Positions 1 through 9,665 of a DNA stretch of 64,000 nucleotides are shown in pieces. The notes under the pieces are model-generated. The model was given only the letters and a program-made list of their open reading frames with translations, had not been told where the DNA came from and did not search any database. The stretch is from Polynucleobacter necessarius. GTDB taxonomy: Bacteria; Pseudomonadota; Gammaproteobacteria; Burkholderiales; Burkholderiaceae. The number at the start of each line of letters is the position of its first letter. The stretch's first letter is position 1. The stretch is taken from the NCBI RefSeq assembly GCF_900095185.1, contig NZ_LT606948.1, forward strand, positions 434,001 through 498,000. The letters run 5' to 3'. A program made the translations under genes and the position numbers.

Positions 1-800
1 ATTTGATCGATCGCCATAAATGCTCACGAGCTCTCTTATTTGGAACGCTTGGCGTACTTTTTGTGAATATCTCTATCGGCGGAACGCTTACTAACTTTGC
101 AGCCCCACCAGTGCTCATGGTTGCCTCCACCTGGGGATGGAGCTCAGTCTTTATGTTTGCCAACTTTGGCATAGAGTCTGCCATAGCAATTTTTATTAAC
201 GCACTCGTAATCACTCTGCTTTTCCATAGGCAACTGATTGAACCTAGCACTGAGAAAAAAGAAGTCAAGATACCCTATGCAGTAATTTTGATGCATCTAA
301 TTTTCTTATTTGGAGTAGTCGTATTTGCTCATGACCCTGTTATTTTTATGTGGATTCTTCTTTTCTTTATTGGATACACCACAGCATACCCAAAGCATCA
401 GAGCCCTCTCATTCTCAAAGAAGCGCTTTTGGTTGGTGTCTTCTTGGGAGGCTTAGTGGTGTTGGGTGCGCTACAGGGCTGGTGGCTACAACCTATCCTC
501 GAAATGTTGAGCCCAACCGCAGTCTTTTACGGAAGTCTGGTTCTTACCGCTTTCACTGACAATGCTGCACTAACCTATTTAGGTTCCTTGGTTACAGGAA
601 CATCTCCAACATTCAAGCTTGCTTTAGTAGGGGGAGCAGTTGCTGGAGGTGGGCTCACAGTGATTGCCAATGCGCCCAATCCAGCTGGTATCGCGATTCT
701 AAGAAGTCATTTCCCAGAGAATACGGTATCAACCCTCTATTTGCTGATTGCTGCTATTCCACCCACAATTGTGGCAATTCTGGCCTATCGACTCTGCTGA
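1..800 (+). CDS. putative Na+/H+ antiporter, 3' part (cut by window edge)
   Basis: The open frame runs in from the window start, so the N-terminus is missing; the TTG at 3 is not a believable start. About 265 residues remain, with roughly seven hydrophobic segments, a conserved-looking patch with FTDNAALTYLGS near residue 185 and a glycine-rich stretch (GGAVAGGGLTVIANAPNP) near residue 215. This resembles the C-terminal half of the putative Na+/H+ antiporter family found in proteobacteria, an inner-membrane ion exchanger. I infer the function from the polar-in-membrane motif and general look only. A perfect hairpin overlaps the stop codon. Confidence 0.6.
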   Translation, partial: LIDRHKCSRALLFGTLGVLFVNISIGGTLTNFAAPPVLMVASTWGWSSVFMFANFGIESAIAIFINALVITLLFHRQLIEPSTEKKEVKIPYAVILMHLIFLFGVVVFAHDPVIFMWILLFFIGYTTAYPKHQSPLILKEALLVGVFLGGLVVLGALQGWWLQPILEMLSPTAVFYGSLVLTAFTDNAALTYLGSLVTGTSPTFKLALVGGAVAGGGLTVIANAPNPAGIAILRSHFPENTVSTLYLLIAAIPPTIVAILAYRLC

Positions 801-822
801 AGCCCTTTTAGGGCTTCAGCAG
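794..822 (+). terminator. hairpin at the end of the antiporter gene
   Basis: A perfect 12-bp inverted repeat (794-805 and 811-822) with a 5-nt loop includes the TGA stop of the antiporter gene. Only a weak T-rich stretch follows. It most likely ends or stabilises the antiporter transcript before miaB. Confidence 0.6.
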
Positions 823-866
823 TAAAATCTTTCCTTCGCCCCCAGCTATAAACCTGAGAACGGCAT

Positions 867-2216
867 ATGAAAAAGCTTTATATCAAAACCTTCGGCTGTC
901 AAATGAACGAGTACGACTCGGGCAAGATGGCAGACCTTCTATATGCCGATGAAGGCATGGTGATAACAGAGCGACCGGAAGATGCAGATGTTGTTCTATT
1001 AAATACTTGCTCTATCCGAGCAAAAGCAGAAGATAAAGTTTTCTCTGCTTTAGGACGTCTTCGCGAGCTCAAGAAATCTAAACCTGATCTACTAATTGGT
1101 GTTGGTGGTTGTGTTGCAAGTCAAGAAGGTCAGCAAATAGTGAGTCGCGCTCCCTATGTGGACGTTGTCTTTGGACCACAAACACTTCATCGACTTTCAG
1201 ACTTAATTGCCGAGAGACGTAAAACTGGAATATCTCAAGTAGATATCTCCTTCCCGGAGATTGAAAAATTTGATCATCTTCCTGCATCACGCCAAACTCG
1301 TGGATCTGCTTATGTATCCATTATGGAAGGTTGCTCCAAATACTGCAGTTATTGCGTAGTGCCGTATACACGAGGTGAAGAGGTTTCATGGCCTTTTGAT
1401 GATGTGCTAACTGAGGTAGCAGGTCTGGCTAGCAACGGTGTAAAAGAAATTGTTTTGCTTGGTCAAAATGTCAATGCCTATCTCGGCAAGATGGGTGGCA
1501 CAGAAGCAATCGCTGATTTCGCATTACTACTTGAGTACATTGGTGAAATTCCCGGGGTAGAGCGTATTCGATTTACCACCAGTCACCCAAAGGCATTCAC
1601 TCAACGGCTCATTGATGTTTATGCCAAGCTCCCTAAGCTTGTTAGTCATCTGCACTTACCGGTACAACATGGCTCTGATTCAATGCTATCTGCAATGAAG
1701 CGTGGCTATACGACGCTAGAATTTAAAAGCATTATTCGTAAAATGCGCGCCGTGCGTCCAGATCTGACCTTGTCGAGCGACTTTATTGTAGGTTTTCCTG
1801 GTGAAACCGAGGACGACTTTGAAAAACTCCTGAAAATGGTTGAGGAGCTAAATTTTGATAATAGCTTTTGTTTTATCTTTAGCCCGCGCCCCGGCACACC
1901 AGCTGCCAATTTGAGTGATGACACGCCTTACGAAGTTAAGCTCAAGCGTTTACAAACTTTGTTAGCTCTTGTAGAGAGTCAAACAAACAAAATTAGCCAA
2001 AAAATGTTGGGTAACATCGAAAGAGTGCTAATTGAGGGTCTCGCAAAAGATGCTATCAATCTACAAGGCCGCACCGAGAATAATCGAGTGATTCACTGTA
2101 ACGCACCAGACAAAGATAACATTGAAAATCTCATCGGTCAAATAGTAAATATTCGCATCACCGAAGTTCTCAACTACCCCCTTAGAGGGGAATTAGTAGA
2201 AGCGCATGTTAACTAA
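867..2216 (+). CDS. miaB: tRNA-2-methylthio-N6-dimethylallyladenosine synthase MiaB
   Basis: MiaB methylthiolates i6A37 in tRNAs that read UNN codons. The 449-residue protein has the normal length. The N-terminal UPF0004 domain shows its three cluster cysteines C11, C48 and C82. The radical-SAM domain has the CxxxCxxC triad C156, C160, C163 followed by VVPYTRG. The C-terminal TRAM region ends in a short [10 protein letters not shown] tail. The gene is intact. Its last 11 bases overlap the start of the ybeY remnant, so the phoH gene usually found between them in related bacteria is absent. Confidence 0.97.
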   Translation: MKKLYIKTFGCQMNEYDSGKMADLLYADEGMVITERPEDADVVLLNTCSIRAKAEDKVFSALGRLRELKKSKPDLLIGVGGCVASQEGQQIVSRAPYVDVVFGPQTLHRLSDLIAERRKTGISQVDISFPEIEKFDHLPASRQTRGSAYVSIMEGCSKYCSYCVVPYTRGEEVSWPFDDVLTEVAGLASNGVKEIVLLGQNVNAYLGKMGGTEAIADFALLLEYIGEIPGVERIRFTTSHPKAFTQRLIDVYAKLPKLVSHLHLPVQHGSDSMLSAMKRGYTTLEFKSIIRKMRAVRPDLTLSSDFIVGFPGETEDDFEKLLKMVEELNFDNSFCFIFSPRPGTPAANLSDDTPYEVKLKRLQTLLALVESQTNKISQKMLGNIERVLIEGLAKDAINLQGRTENNRVIHCNAPDKDNIENLIGQIVNIRITEVLNYPLRGELVEAHVN

Positions 2217-2716
2217 GAGCAAAAAACCATCTCCCAAACTAGTAGTTGATATGCAATATGCAAGTCCGCCTATTGAGTCAGCAGTTAACAAAATTACCTC
2301 TTCTACCTTAATTAAAAAATGGGTAAAGAACGCAACGCCTTTAGGGGGGCTTACTAACGCTTCAATTTGTTAATGCAACCGAAGCTAAAAAGTTGAACTT
2401 GGCCTTTCAAAAAAAAGATTGCGCTACTAATGCACTCACATTTTCGTATGAACTATCAAAAAATACTTTGGTTGCGGATATTATTTTCTGCCTTCCTGTG
2501 CTTCAAAAAGAAGCAAAGGAGCAAGATAAGTTACTCAAAGCCCACTTGGCTCATTTGATTATCCATGGATGCCTTCATGCGCAAGGCCATGACCACGAGG
2601 TAAGTAAAGGTACCAAAAAGATGGAAACTCTCGAAGTTCAAATGCTTAAAAAATGGGATTTGTCATATTTCTACGCTATTCTTGCTATCTGTCCGACCCC
2701 AATACATCCCTTTTAG
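2206..2716 (+). pseudogene. ybeY: endoribonuclease YbeY, frameshifted
   Basis: YbeY is a zinc metalloprotein needed for 16S rRNA 3'-end maturation and ribosome quality control. The ATG at 2206 overlaps the end of miaB. The first 48 codons read in one frame, then a run of six G at 2344-2349 shifts the frame; with five G the protein would continue LGGLLTLQFVNATEAKKLN. The second half (frame of 2393-2716) keeps the zinc motif HGCLHAQGHDH. The tail after KKWDL reads on into the corC 5' region instead of a normal YbeY end. A homopolymer miscall is possible for the frameshift, but the neighbouring corC is unambiguously broken. Confidence 0.85.
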
Positions 2717-3700
2717 ACCGCTTGGCAGCTTTTTTAACGCCCCACCTACTGAACGACGCCAAGAACTCATCGAAACTCTTCGCACAGCACAAGCTGCAGG
2801 ACTTATCGATGCAGATGCTCTCTCAATATTTAAACCACTCAGCATATAAGTTTCCAGTAGCCAAGCTCGCAAAGCATTTTTTGCCTGAATAACGCTAGGT
2901 AGATGGCCAATTAACATTGTGACAATCGTCGCCATGGGAACCATCGATAAAGTAGTTGTAAAGGCCAAGCTGGCAGCAATTTGCTGCAAATTTTGACCGC
3001 GATTTCGCTCCCAGATCTTTTTTCCCAGAGAAAGCCATAATTGGGGGGGGTACGAATAAGGATTGAGGGAGTGTTTCAAGTGGGGCAATTATGTGCACGC
3101 GATATTTTGGTTCCTCGTGCCCAAATAGACTGGATTGATATTGGGCGTCCCCTACCTGAAATTATTAAAAGTGTGATCGAAGCAACTCACGCACGCTTTC
3201 CGGTATTTGAAGGCAACAAAGATCATGTGATCGGTATCCTACTCGCCAAAGATTTGTTAAGACATGCTACAGAGAAAGACTTTCAAGCACGTGATTGATT
3301 GCATCCAGCCGTCTTCATTCCAGAGTCTAAGCGCCCTAGCGTCTTGTTGCGCGACTTTAAAGATAATCGCAATCATTTAGCGATCGTAGTTGATGAGTAC
3401 AGCGGTATAGTAGAAATTATTACGATCGAGGATGTGCTTGAACAAATCGTTGGCGATATTGAAGATGAGCATGATGTTGATGAAGAGGCGGATAATCTCA
3501 TTGCTTTAGATAATGGTGATATTCGTGTTAAGGGCATCACCGAACTCGAACAATTCAATGAAACGCTTGGCACCCATTTCGAAGTTGAAGATATTGACAC
3601 TGTTGCTGGGATTGACGGGATCGAATTTGAAGTTCAGCGAGCTGACCCTAGACAAATTCATATCCTGCTTGCACGACAAACGCATAAAAAATCCGACTAA
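2689..3700 (+). pseudogene. corC: CorC/HlyC-type CBS protein, multiply disrupted
   Basis: CorC-family proteins have two CBS domains and a C-terminal CorC_HlyC domain and are linked to Mg/Co efflux; in this locus they precede lnt. The remnant begins at SDPNTSLLDRLAAFL (2692), where the expected ATG reads CTG. It has (1) a frameshift near 2745, (2) a 233-bp foreign insertion at 2828-3060, (3) a TGA at 3296-3298 where RDWLHP would have TGG, and (4) an in-frame loss of roughly 15-18 codons near 3608, between DTVAG and IDGIEF. CBS sequence IVVDEYSGIVEIITIEDVLEQIVGDI is still readable. This gene is certainly dead. Confidence 0.9.
2828..3060 (-). pseudogene. inverted fragment of a YihY/BrkB-family membrane protein gene inside corC
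   Basis: On the minus strand this stretch encodes about 75 residues that have nothing to do with CorC: LSLGKKIWERNRGQN, then SLAFTTTLSMVPMATIVTML, then HLPSVIQAKNALRAWLLETY. That is the N-terminal part of the YihY (UPF0761, formerly RNase BN) inner-membrane family. Removing 2828-3060 restores the corC reading DALS-M-IEGVFQ exactly, which fixes the borders. There is no start codon context, no 3' part, no IS and no visible target duplication. It is a non-functional piece of another chromosomal gene; the parent copy is not in this window. Confidence 0.8.
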
Positions 3701-3701
3701 G

Positions 3702-5204
3702 ATGAGCAACAAAGGATTTGTAATTGTCACATTATTTATATTGGGCGGTTTACTTGCAGTCATTGCTGAACTACCTTATGGTGGTTGGTTCCAAATTCTG
3801 CTTTTAAGTCTTCTCTGGTGGCATCTTGACTCTCAGAGCACTATCTCACTCAAAAAGCAATTCTTATTAGGCCTTGCATTTGGAATTGGTTATTTTGTAG
3901 TGGGTCTATGGTGGCTTTACATTAGCCTTCATGATGTTGGGGGCATGAATGCAGCCCTTGCTTGCATGGGAGTCTTTCTCCTCTCTGCATATTTAGCCTT
4001 GTATTTTTCTTTAGCAACTCTTGCAATTACCTTATTTAAAAAGAGTTACTTGTTTGGATTTTTATTAGCGGCAAGTTGGGTAGCGGCCGAGTTTCTGCGC
4101 GGCTATATCTTCACTGGTTTTCCTTGGATGGGATTTGCAGAGACCCAGTTCAATGGACCTTTTGCCCCTATAGCACCTATCTTTGGCGAACTAGCTTGTA
4201 CATTCCTGGCAGTTTGGATCTCTTGGGAACTCTACCAGCTTCGCAAAAATGCTGTCTATGGTGCAGTCATGATTGTAGGTACAGTAATAGTTGCCCAGTT
4301 TGCTGGAATTTTCACCTTTACAAAACCGATTGGAGAGCCGATTTCCGTTCGATTAATTCAGGGCAACTTCGAGCAGAGTCTTAAATTCAATCCTCAAGCA
4401 ATCGGCAGGCAAATTGATTTTTATGCCGAGGCAATTACTAAAGAGACTGCTGATCTTATCATCATACCAGAAACTGCATTTCCATGGCCTATCCAAAATT
4501 TACCGCTTGGTTTATTAAGTGACCTACAAGATTTTTCAAATCGCAGTGGTAGCAATATTTTGCTTGGCCTGATTGGCGAGGTACCTAGGGATGCTGATAT
4601 CCAGTATTCCAACCGTGCCACTGGACTCTCTCCAAACACACAACCTTATCAGTTCGATAAAATCCACCTAGTTCCATTTGGAGAATTTGTTCCTCCTGGG
4701 TTTCAGTGGTTCGTTAACGCTTTTCATGTGCCAATGAGTGACTTCGCAAGAGGCAAATCTGATCAACTACCCTTGACGATTGTTCGCAAAGGTCAAGATG
4801 ATATTCATGCTGCTTTAACAATTTGCTACGAAGATATTTTTGGCGATGAACTTGCATCACGAATTCAACAAAGTGAGAGGCCGATCAATCTACTTATTAA
4901 CATCGGCAATCTTGCCTGGTTTGGGAAATCTCAAGCCCCCGCCCAGCAACTCAGACTGTCGCAACTGCGCTCACTAGAAACGGGATTACCTGCCTTAAGA
5001 GCTACCAATACAGGCATCACAGCTGTTTTGGGCCCAGATGGCAAATTGCAACAAGCTCTCCCAGAATTTACCCAAAACACGCTAAGCTACCAAGTCCAAG
5101 CGTATGCAGGCAAGACGCCTTATGTCGTTTGGGGTAATTTACCGATTTTGGGTATTTCGTGCCTACTACTACTCTGGGGCTTTATTCGTCACAGACGTTT
5201 TTAG
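3702..5204 (+). CDS. lnt: apolipoprotein N-acyltransferase Lnt
   Basis: Lnt adds the third acyl chain to the N-terminal cysteine of lipoproteins in the inner membrane. I choose the ATG at 3702, one base after the corC stop, giving 500 residues. Residues 1-205 are strongly hydrophobic with about six to seven membrane segments; residues 215-470 form the nitrilase-like periplasmic domain with the triad E257 (IIPETAFP), K320 (FDKIHLVPFGEF) and C375 (TICYEDIF). A last membrane helix follows. The frame is intact although the two genes upstream are broken, so a promoter within the corC remnant must suffice. Confidence 0.96.
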   Translation: MSNKGFVIVTLFILGGLLAVIAELPYGGWFQILLLSLLWWHLDSQSTISLKKQFLLGLAFGIGYFVVGLWWLYISLHDVGGMNAALACMGVFLLSAYLALYFSLATLAITLFKKSYLFGFLLAASWVAAEFLRGYIFTGFPWMGFAETQFNGPFAPIAPIFGELACTFLAVWISWELYQLRKNAVYGAVMIVGTVIVAQFAGIFTFTKPIGEPISVRLIQGNFEQSLKFNPQAIGRQIDFYAEAITKETADLIIIPETAFPWPIQNLPLGLLSDLQDFSNRSGSNILLGLIGEVPRDADIQYSNRATGLSPNTQPYQFDKIHLVPFGEFVPPGFQWFVNAFHVPMSDFARGKSDQLPLTIVRKGQDDIHAALTICYEDIFGDELASRIQQSERPINLLINIGNLAWFGKSQAPAQQLRLSQLRSLETGLPALRATNTGITAVLGPDGKLQQALPEFTQNTLSYQVQAYAGKTPYVVWGNLPILGISCLLLLWGFIRHRRF

Positions 5205-5263
5205 GCATTTTTACCTCTGCACCACTGTAGCCATGTAAAATCAATGGCTTAGCCAGGTTAATC

Positions 5264-6154
5264 ATGCTTACTTTTCAGCAAATCATTCTCAAACTTCAAG
5301 ATTATTGGGACCAACAAGGTTGCGCCCTATTGCAACCTATCGACCTCGAGGTTGGTGCCGGCACTTCTCATACTGCGACCTTCCTTCGTGCGATTGGACC
5401 TGAGCCATGGAAAGCGGCCTATGTTCAACCATCCCGCAGACCAAAAGATGGTCGCTATGGGGAGAACCCAAATCGCTTGCAACACTACTACCAATATCAA
5501 GTCGTTCTCAAACCGGCGCCAGAAAATATTCTCGCTCTGTATTTGGGATCTCTTGCTGCTTTAGGCTTAGACTTTAAGGAAAACGATGTCCGCTTTGTTG
5601 AGGATGACTGGGAAAATCCCACACTAGGCGCCTGGGGCCTTGGTTGGGAAATATGGCTTAACGGCATGGAGGTAACTCAATTCACCTACTTTCAGCAAGT
5701 GGGTGGCTTAGACTGCAAGCCCGTTCTAGGAGAAATTACTTACGGTATAGAGCGCTTGGCAATGTATATCCAAAATTGCTCTAACGTTTATGACTTAGTT
5801 TGGGCTGATGGCATTTCTTACGGAGACGTGTACCATCAAAATGAGGTTGAACAATCTTGCTACAACTTTGAACATTCCAATGCTGATTTACTTTTTGCCA
5901 AGTTCACAAATTATGAGAGTGAAGCAAAACGTTTAATGGAAGTGCCCTTAGCGCTTCCTACTTACGAAATGGTACTAAAGGCCGCACATACATTTAATTT
6001 GCTAGATGCTCGGGGAGCCATCTCAGTCACTGAACGCGCTGCTTATATCGGACGTATTCGGAATCTCTCTCGCGCAGTTGCCAAAGCCTACTTCGAGTCC
6101 AGAGAAAAACTGGGTTTTCCAATGTGTCAACGTCAAGCTAAAGCACAAGCTTAA
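5264..6154 (+). CDS. glyQ: glycyl-tRNA synthetase alpha subunit
   Basis: This is the catalytic alpha chain of the bacterial alpha2beta2 glycyl-tRNA synthetase. The 296-residue length is typical. It begins [20 protein letters not shown], with the family signatures [20 protein letters not shown] and [14 protein letters not shown] visible. It lies 27 bp before glyS, which encodes its partner, and both are intact. Confidence 0.98.
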   Translation: MLTFQQIILKLQDYWDQQGCALLQPIDLEVGAGTSHTATFLRAIGPEPWKAAYVQPSRRPKDGRYGENPNRLQHYYQYQVVLKPAPENILALYLGSLAALGLDFKENDVRFVEDDWENPTLGAWGLGWEIWLNGMEVTQFTYFQQVGGLDCKPVLGEITYGIERLAMYIQNCSNVYDLVWADGISYGDVYHQNEVEQSCYNFEHSNADLLFAKFTNYESEAKRLMEVPLALPTYEMVLKAAHTFNLLDARGAISVTERAAYIGRIRNLSRAVAKAYFESREKLGFPMCQRQAKAQA

Positions 6155-6181
6155 GCGTATCGAGAATTCTGCATTTCATCT

Positions 6182-8320
6182 ATGAGCATATCCCATTCCA
6201 AATCTCAATCAGCTACCTTGTTGATTGAGGTGTTGACTGAAGAACTTCCACCTAAATCCTTGCGTCGTTTAGGTGATGCATTTAGTGAAGGCATCTTTGC
6301 AGCACTTAAATTAGCGGGCCTTGTAACTTCATCATCTAAAGTGACCAGTTTTGCAACACCGCGTCGCTTAGCAGTGCAAGTGACAGATGTTTTAGATCAC
6401 GCTCCTGACTACCCCGTACGTGAAAAATTACTACCTACCAGCATTGCTTTTGATGCTGATGCCAAAGCAACCCCGCCCTTACTTAAAAAACTCGTTGCCC
6501 TTGGCTATGCGGACATTGATCTCGCCACCCTAGAAAGAGCGGGTGAAGGCAAGAATGAGGATCTCTATCTGAATGCTATTGCTAAGGGCGCTGCACTTGA
6601 ACAAACAGCACAATCTGCGCTTGAGCAGACCTTAAATAAGCTACCAATTGCAAAAATGATGCACTACCAGGTACAGCAAACAGATGGTCAATTAGCAGAT
6701 GTGCAATTTGCACGTCCAGCACATCGAATTATTGCGCTTCATGGTGCAACCGTTCTCAATATCAGCGCACTGGGAATTAATGCTCATAATCAAACTGAAG
6801 GGCATCGCTTTTTAGCCCCCGGAAATATCAATCTCAGTCATGCAGATCAATATGAGTCTGATTTGCAAAATAGGGCTAAGGTTATTCCTAGCTTCAATCA
6901 GCGTCGTGCAAAAATTGAAACTGCCTTATTCAAAGCGGCTGGTGATGATTTAGTGCTAATGCCAGATAGTCTTTTAGATGAAGTAACGTCACTTGTTGAG
7001 TGGCCAGCAATATATGAATGTCACTTTGATGAAGTGTTCTTAGAGGTTCCTCAAGAATGCTTGATTTTGACAATGCAGACTAATCAGAAATACTTTGCAT
7101 TAACAGACAAGCTAGGCAAATTGCGTAATCGCTTTTTAATTGTCTCTAATATCGAAACGAACAATCCTAACGCCATCATCTCCGGCAATGAACGTGTGGT
7201 ACGCCCTCGCTTATCCGATGCACGCTTCTTTTTCCAGCAGGACCAAAAGCGTCGCTTAATATCTCGTGTGGCTGATTTAGAAAAAGTGGTTTATCACAAC
7301 CAACTTGGTAATCAACTTGATCGCACGAAGCGCGTTCAAGGGATTGCTGTGAATATTGCTAAAAAACTAGGTGCAGATGAGCAGTTACTTGCCCGCGCAG
7401 CAGAAATTGCTAAAACAGACTTATTAACTGATATGGTTGGTGAATTCCCAGAGTTGCAAGGGATCATGGGTCGTTATTACGCCACTCACGGCGGAGAAAA
7501 TCCTGATGTTGCCAGCGCCTGCAGCGAACATTACATGCCACGTTTTGCTGGCGATAGCTTACCGCAAACACAAACAGGAACCATCTTAGCCATTGCTGAC
7601 AAGATAGAGACGCTGGTAGGTATTTGGGGCGTCGGTCTTGTGTCAACTAGTGATAAAGACCCTTATGCTTTACGTCGTCATGCCCTAGGAATTTGTCGTT
7701 TACTTTTAGAAAAAAATCTTGCGCTCAATTTGCCTGAGCTAATTGCATTAGCTCGCTCCCAATTTACTCAAGCGGAAGTAAAGGAAAAAGCAAAAACTGC
7801 TGATATCTACGCCTTTATTATCGATCGCCTGCGCGCTTACTTACGTGACCAATCAGTTGCTGGAAAGCACTTTACTAGCGCAGAAATTGATGCTGTTCTC
7901 AGCCAAGAACCAGCACATATCCATGATGTAATTGAGCGCTTAACTGCTTTACGTAAATTTAATGTTCTCGCAGAGTCTGCTCAGCTTGCTGCCACCAACA
8001 AGCGCATCAGCAATATTTTGAAAAAAACAACTACCGCTATTCCTGCAAATTGTTCAACACAGCTACTACAAATTCCAGCAGAGGTAGCATTGCATAAGGC
8101 GCTTGAAGAAATTGCGCCCGGACTAAATATTGCTTATGAAAAACGGCAATTTCTTGATCTTTTGCAAGCATTGGTTGCTTTGAGCGGTCCAATCGATCAA
8201 TTCTTTGTTGATGTCATGGTGATGGATCCTAATCCGGAGTTGCGCGCTAACCGCTTAGCCCTTCTACAACAACTGCACCAAAAGATGAATCTCGTCGTCG
8301 ATCTCGGCAAACTAGCATGA
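6182..8320 (+). CDS. glyS: glycyl-tRNA synthetase beta subunit
   Basis: The beta chain binds tRNA-Gly and completes the alpha2beta2 enzyme. At 712 residues it has the usual length. The N-terminus LLIEVLTEELPPKSL and the inner signature SVAGKHFTSAEIDAVLS, together with the C-terminal anticodon-binding region (VMVMDPNPELRANRLALL), identify it. Its last four bases overlap the gmhB start (ATGA), suggesting translational coupling. Confidence 0.98.
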   Translation: MSISHSKSQSATLLIEVLTEELPPKSLRRLGDAFSEGIFAALKLAGLVTSSSKVTSFATPRRLAVQVTDVLDHAPDYPVREKLLPTSIAFDADAKATPPLLKKLVALGYADIDLATLERAGEGKNEDLYLNAIAKGAALEQTAQSALEQTLNKLPIAKMMHYQVQQTDGQLADVQFARPAHRIIALHGATVLNISALGINAHNQTEGHRFLAPGNINLSHADQYESDLQNRAKVIPSFNQRRAKIETALFKAAGDDLVLMPDSLLDEVTSLVEWPAIYECHFDEVFLEVPQECLILTMQTNQKYFALTDKLGKLRNRFLIVSNIETNNPNAIISGNERVVRPRLSDARFFFQQDQKRRLISRVADLEKVVYHNQLGNQLDRTKRVQGIAVNIAKKLGADEQLLARAAEIAKTDLLTDMVGEFPELQGIMGRYYATHGGENPDVASACSEHYMPRFAGDSLPQTQTGTILAIADKIETLVGIWGVGLVSTSDKDPYALRRHALGICRLLLEKNLALNLPELIALARSQFTQAEVKEKAKTADIYAFIIDRLRAYLRDQSVAGKHFTSAEIDAVLSQEPAHIHDVIERLTALRKFNVLAESAQLAATNKRISNILKKTTTAIPANCSTQLLQIPAEVALHKALEEIAPGLNIAYEKRQFLDLLQALVALSGPIDQFFVDVMVMDPNPELRANRLALLQQLHQKMNLVVDLGKLA

Positions 8321-8895
8321 GCACTGGCTCCTCTAAACTCATCATCCTTGATCGCGATGGCGTGATCAATGAAGATAGCGATGAATATGTGAAATCAGCA
8401 GCAGAGTGGGTGCCGCTTCCAGGAAGCTTAGAAGCAATTGCCCTGCTAAATCAGGCGGGCTATCAAATTGCCATCGCAGCTAATCAGTCAGGTCTATCCA
8501 GGGAGTACTTCACCATCAATGATTTGCATGCGATGCATGGCAAAATGGATGCATTGCTAAAACCGTTGGGCGGACGAATCGATAGCATCTTTTTTTGCCC
8601 TCATCAGGATTCACATCAATGCGACTGTCGTAAACCTGCACCTGGCATGATGAAAGAAATTGCCTTACGTTACAAGAAGATCGACAAAATCAAGCCGCTG
8701 ACTGGAGTTCCCATTGTTGGCGATTCATTACGCGATCTCCAGGCTGGAGATGTCATGGGGGCATCACCCCACTTAGTTCTAACAGGTAAGGGTGAAATGA
8801 CACTGGCAAAAGGAGGTCTGCCTGAGGGCACACAAATTCATGCTGACTTATTGGCATTTACCAATACGCTTTTAGAAAACAAGGTTAAGACCTAA
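8317..8895 (+). CDS. gmhB: D-glycero-beta-D-manno-heptose-1,7-bisphosphate 7-phosphatase
   Basis: GmhB removes the 7-phosphate during ADP-heptose synthesis for the LPS inner core. The 192-residue HAD phosphatase has the nucleophile and acid D12 and D14 in LDRDGVIN, the threonine-type motif replaced by AANQSG, a zinc site with C94, H96, C102 and C104 (CPHQ...CDC), and a late GDSLRDLQAG motif. It overlaps glyS by four bases and is followed one base later by plsC. Confidence 0.93.
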   Translation: MSTGSSKLIILDRDGVINEDSDEYVKSAAEWVPLPGSLEAIALLNQAGYQIAIAANQSGLSREYFTINDLHAMHGKMDALLKPLGGRIDSIFFCPHQDSHQCDCRKPAPGMMKEIALRYKKIDKIKPLTGVPIVGDSLRDLQAGDVMGASPHLVLTGKGEMTLAKGGLPEGTQIHADLLAFTNTLLENKVKT

Positions 8896-8896
8896 C

Positions 8897-9640
8897 ATGA
8901 AATTTATTCACTCCACCCTCTTTGCTTTATTTATGTTGGTATTCACGCCGTTCTGGTCAGTTCTATGCATGCTTGCCTGCCCATTTTTAAGCCCCGAAAA
9001 TCGCTACACCTATATTGGGATTTGGAACAAAGTGGTGATTGCGATGCTGAGGATACTGTGTGGCATTCATTATGAAATCAGGGGTATGGATAACTTACAG
9101 GCCGTACTCAATCAGAGAGTTGTCATCCTGAGCAAACATCAATCGGCCTATGAAACGATTGCATATATTGCGTTGATACCTAAGCAACTTTGCTTTGTCT
9201 TTAAACGCGAATTGCTCTGGATTCCATTCTTTGGGTGGACTCTGGCCCTCCTGAAAATGATTTACATTAATCGCTCAAATCAGATGAGCGCAGCATTATC
9301 TGTGGCATCTCAAGGCCGTAAACGCCTGAGTGAGGGTAAATGGATCATGCTGTTCCCAGAAGGTACAAGAACTGCCGCTGGGTCCACTAAAACTTACTAC
9401 CGCATCGGTGGCACACGTTTGGCGAGTGCTACCGATGCTCTAGTGCTTCCAATCGCCCACAATGCTGGACGTTGTTGGCCAAAGAATAGTTTTATCAAAA
9501 ATCCTGGTACTGTCGTTTTCTCAATTGGTCCTGCAATCAGTTCAATCAATAAATCAGCCGAGCAGCTTCTACAAGAAGTAGAGGGATGGATAGAAGCCGA
9601 AATGCGCGTAATCGATCCCAGTGCTTACAAAGCATCCTAA
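8897..9640 (+). CDS. plsC: 1-acyl-sn-glycerol-3-phosphate acyltransferase
   Basis: PlsC makes phosphatidic acid from lysophosphatidate at the inner membrane. The 247-residue protein has an N-terminal hydrophobic anchor (residues 8-30), the acceptor motif at residues 81-86 as HQSAYE, and FPEGTRT from residue 153. The first motif has glutamate where the canonical HX4D has aspartate; I believe this variant is common in related betaproteobacteria, so I read the gene as active. It ends the plus-strand block and converges on rsmA. Confidence 0.9.
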   Translation: MKFIHSTLFALFMLVFTPFWSVLCMLACPFLSPENRYTYIGIWNKVVIAMLRILCGIHYEIRGMDNLQAVLNQRVVILSKHQSAYETIAYIALIPKQLCFVFKRELLWIPFFGWTLALLKMIYINRSNQMSAALSVASQGRKRLSEGKWIMLFPEGTRTAAGSTKTYYRIGGTRLASATDALVLPIAHNAGRCWPKNSFIKNPGTVVFSIGPAISSINKSAEQLLQEVEGWIEAEMRVIDPSAYKAS

Positions 9641-9665
9641 AATATTTACTACACGCGTTAGTAAT

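Noticed and set aside
2344..2349. Programmed frameshifting in ybeY
   Set aside because: No stimulatory structure is apparent, a +1-nt run of G is not a standard programmed site, and ybeY is not known to use recoding.
2663..3088. 141-codon minus-strand ORF crossing corC
   Set aside because: Only its middle (2828-3060) is real homologous sequence; both ends are antisense reads of corC, so it is not an expressed gene.
8897..9640. PlsC inactivated because HX4D reads HX4E
   Set aside because: The rest of the gene is intact and I believe the HX4E form is common in related betaproteobacteria, so decay is not the best explanation.
9641..9665. Weak inverted repeat between plsC and rsmA as a terminator
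   Set aside because: The stem is only six A/T-rich pairs and lacks a clear T-run.
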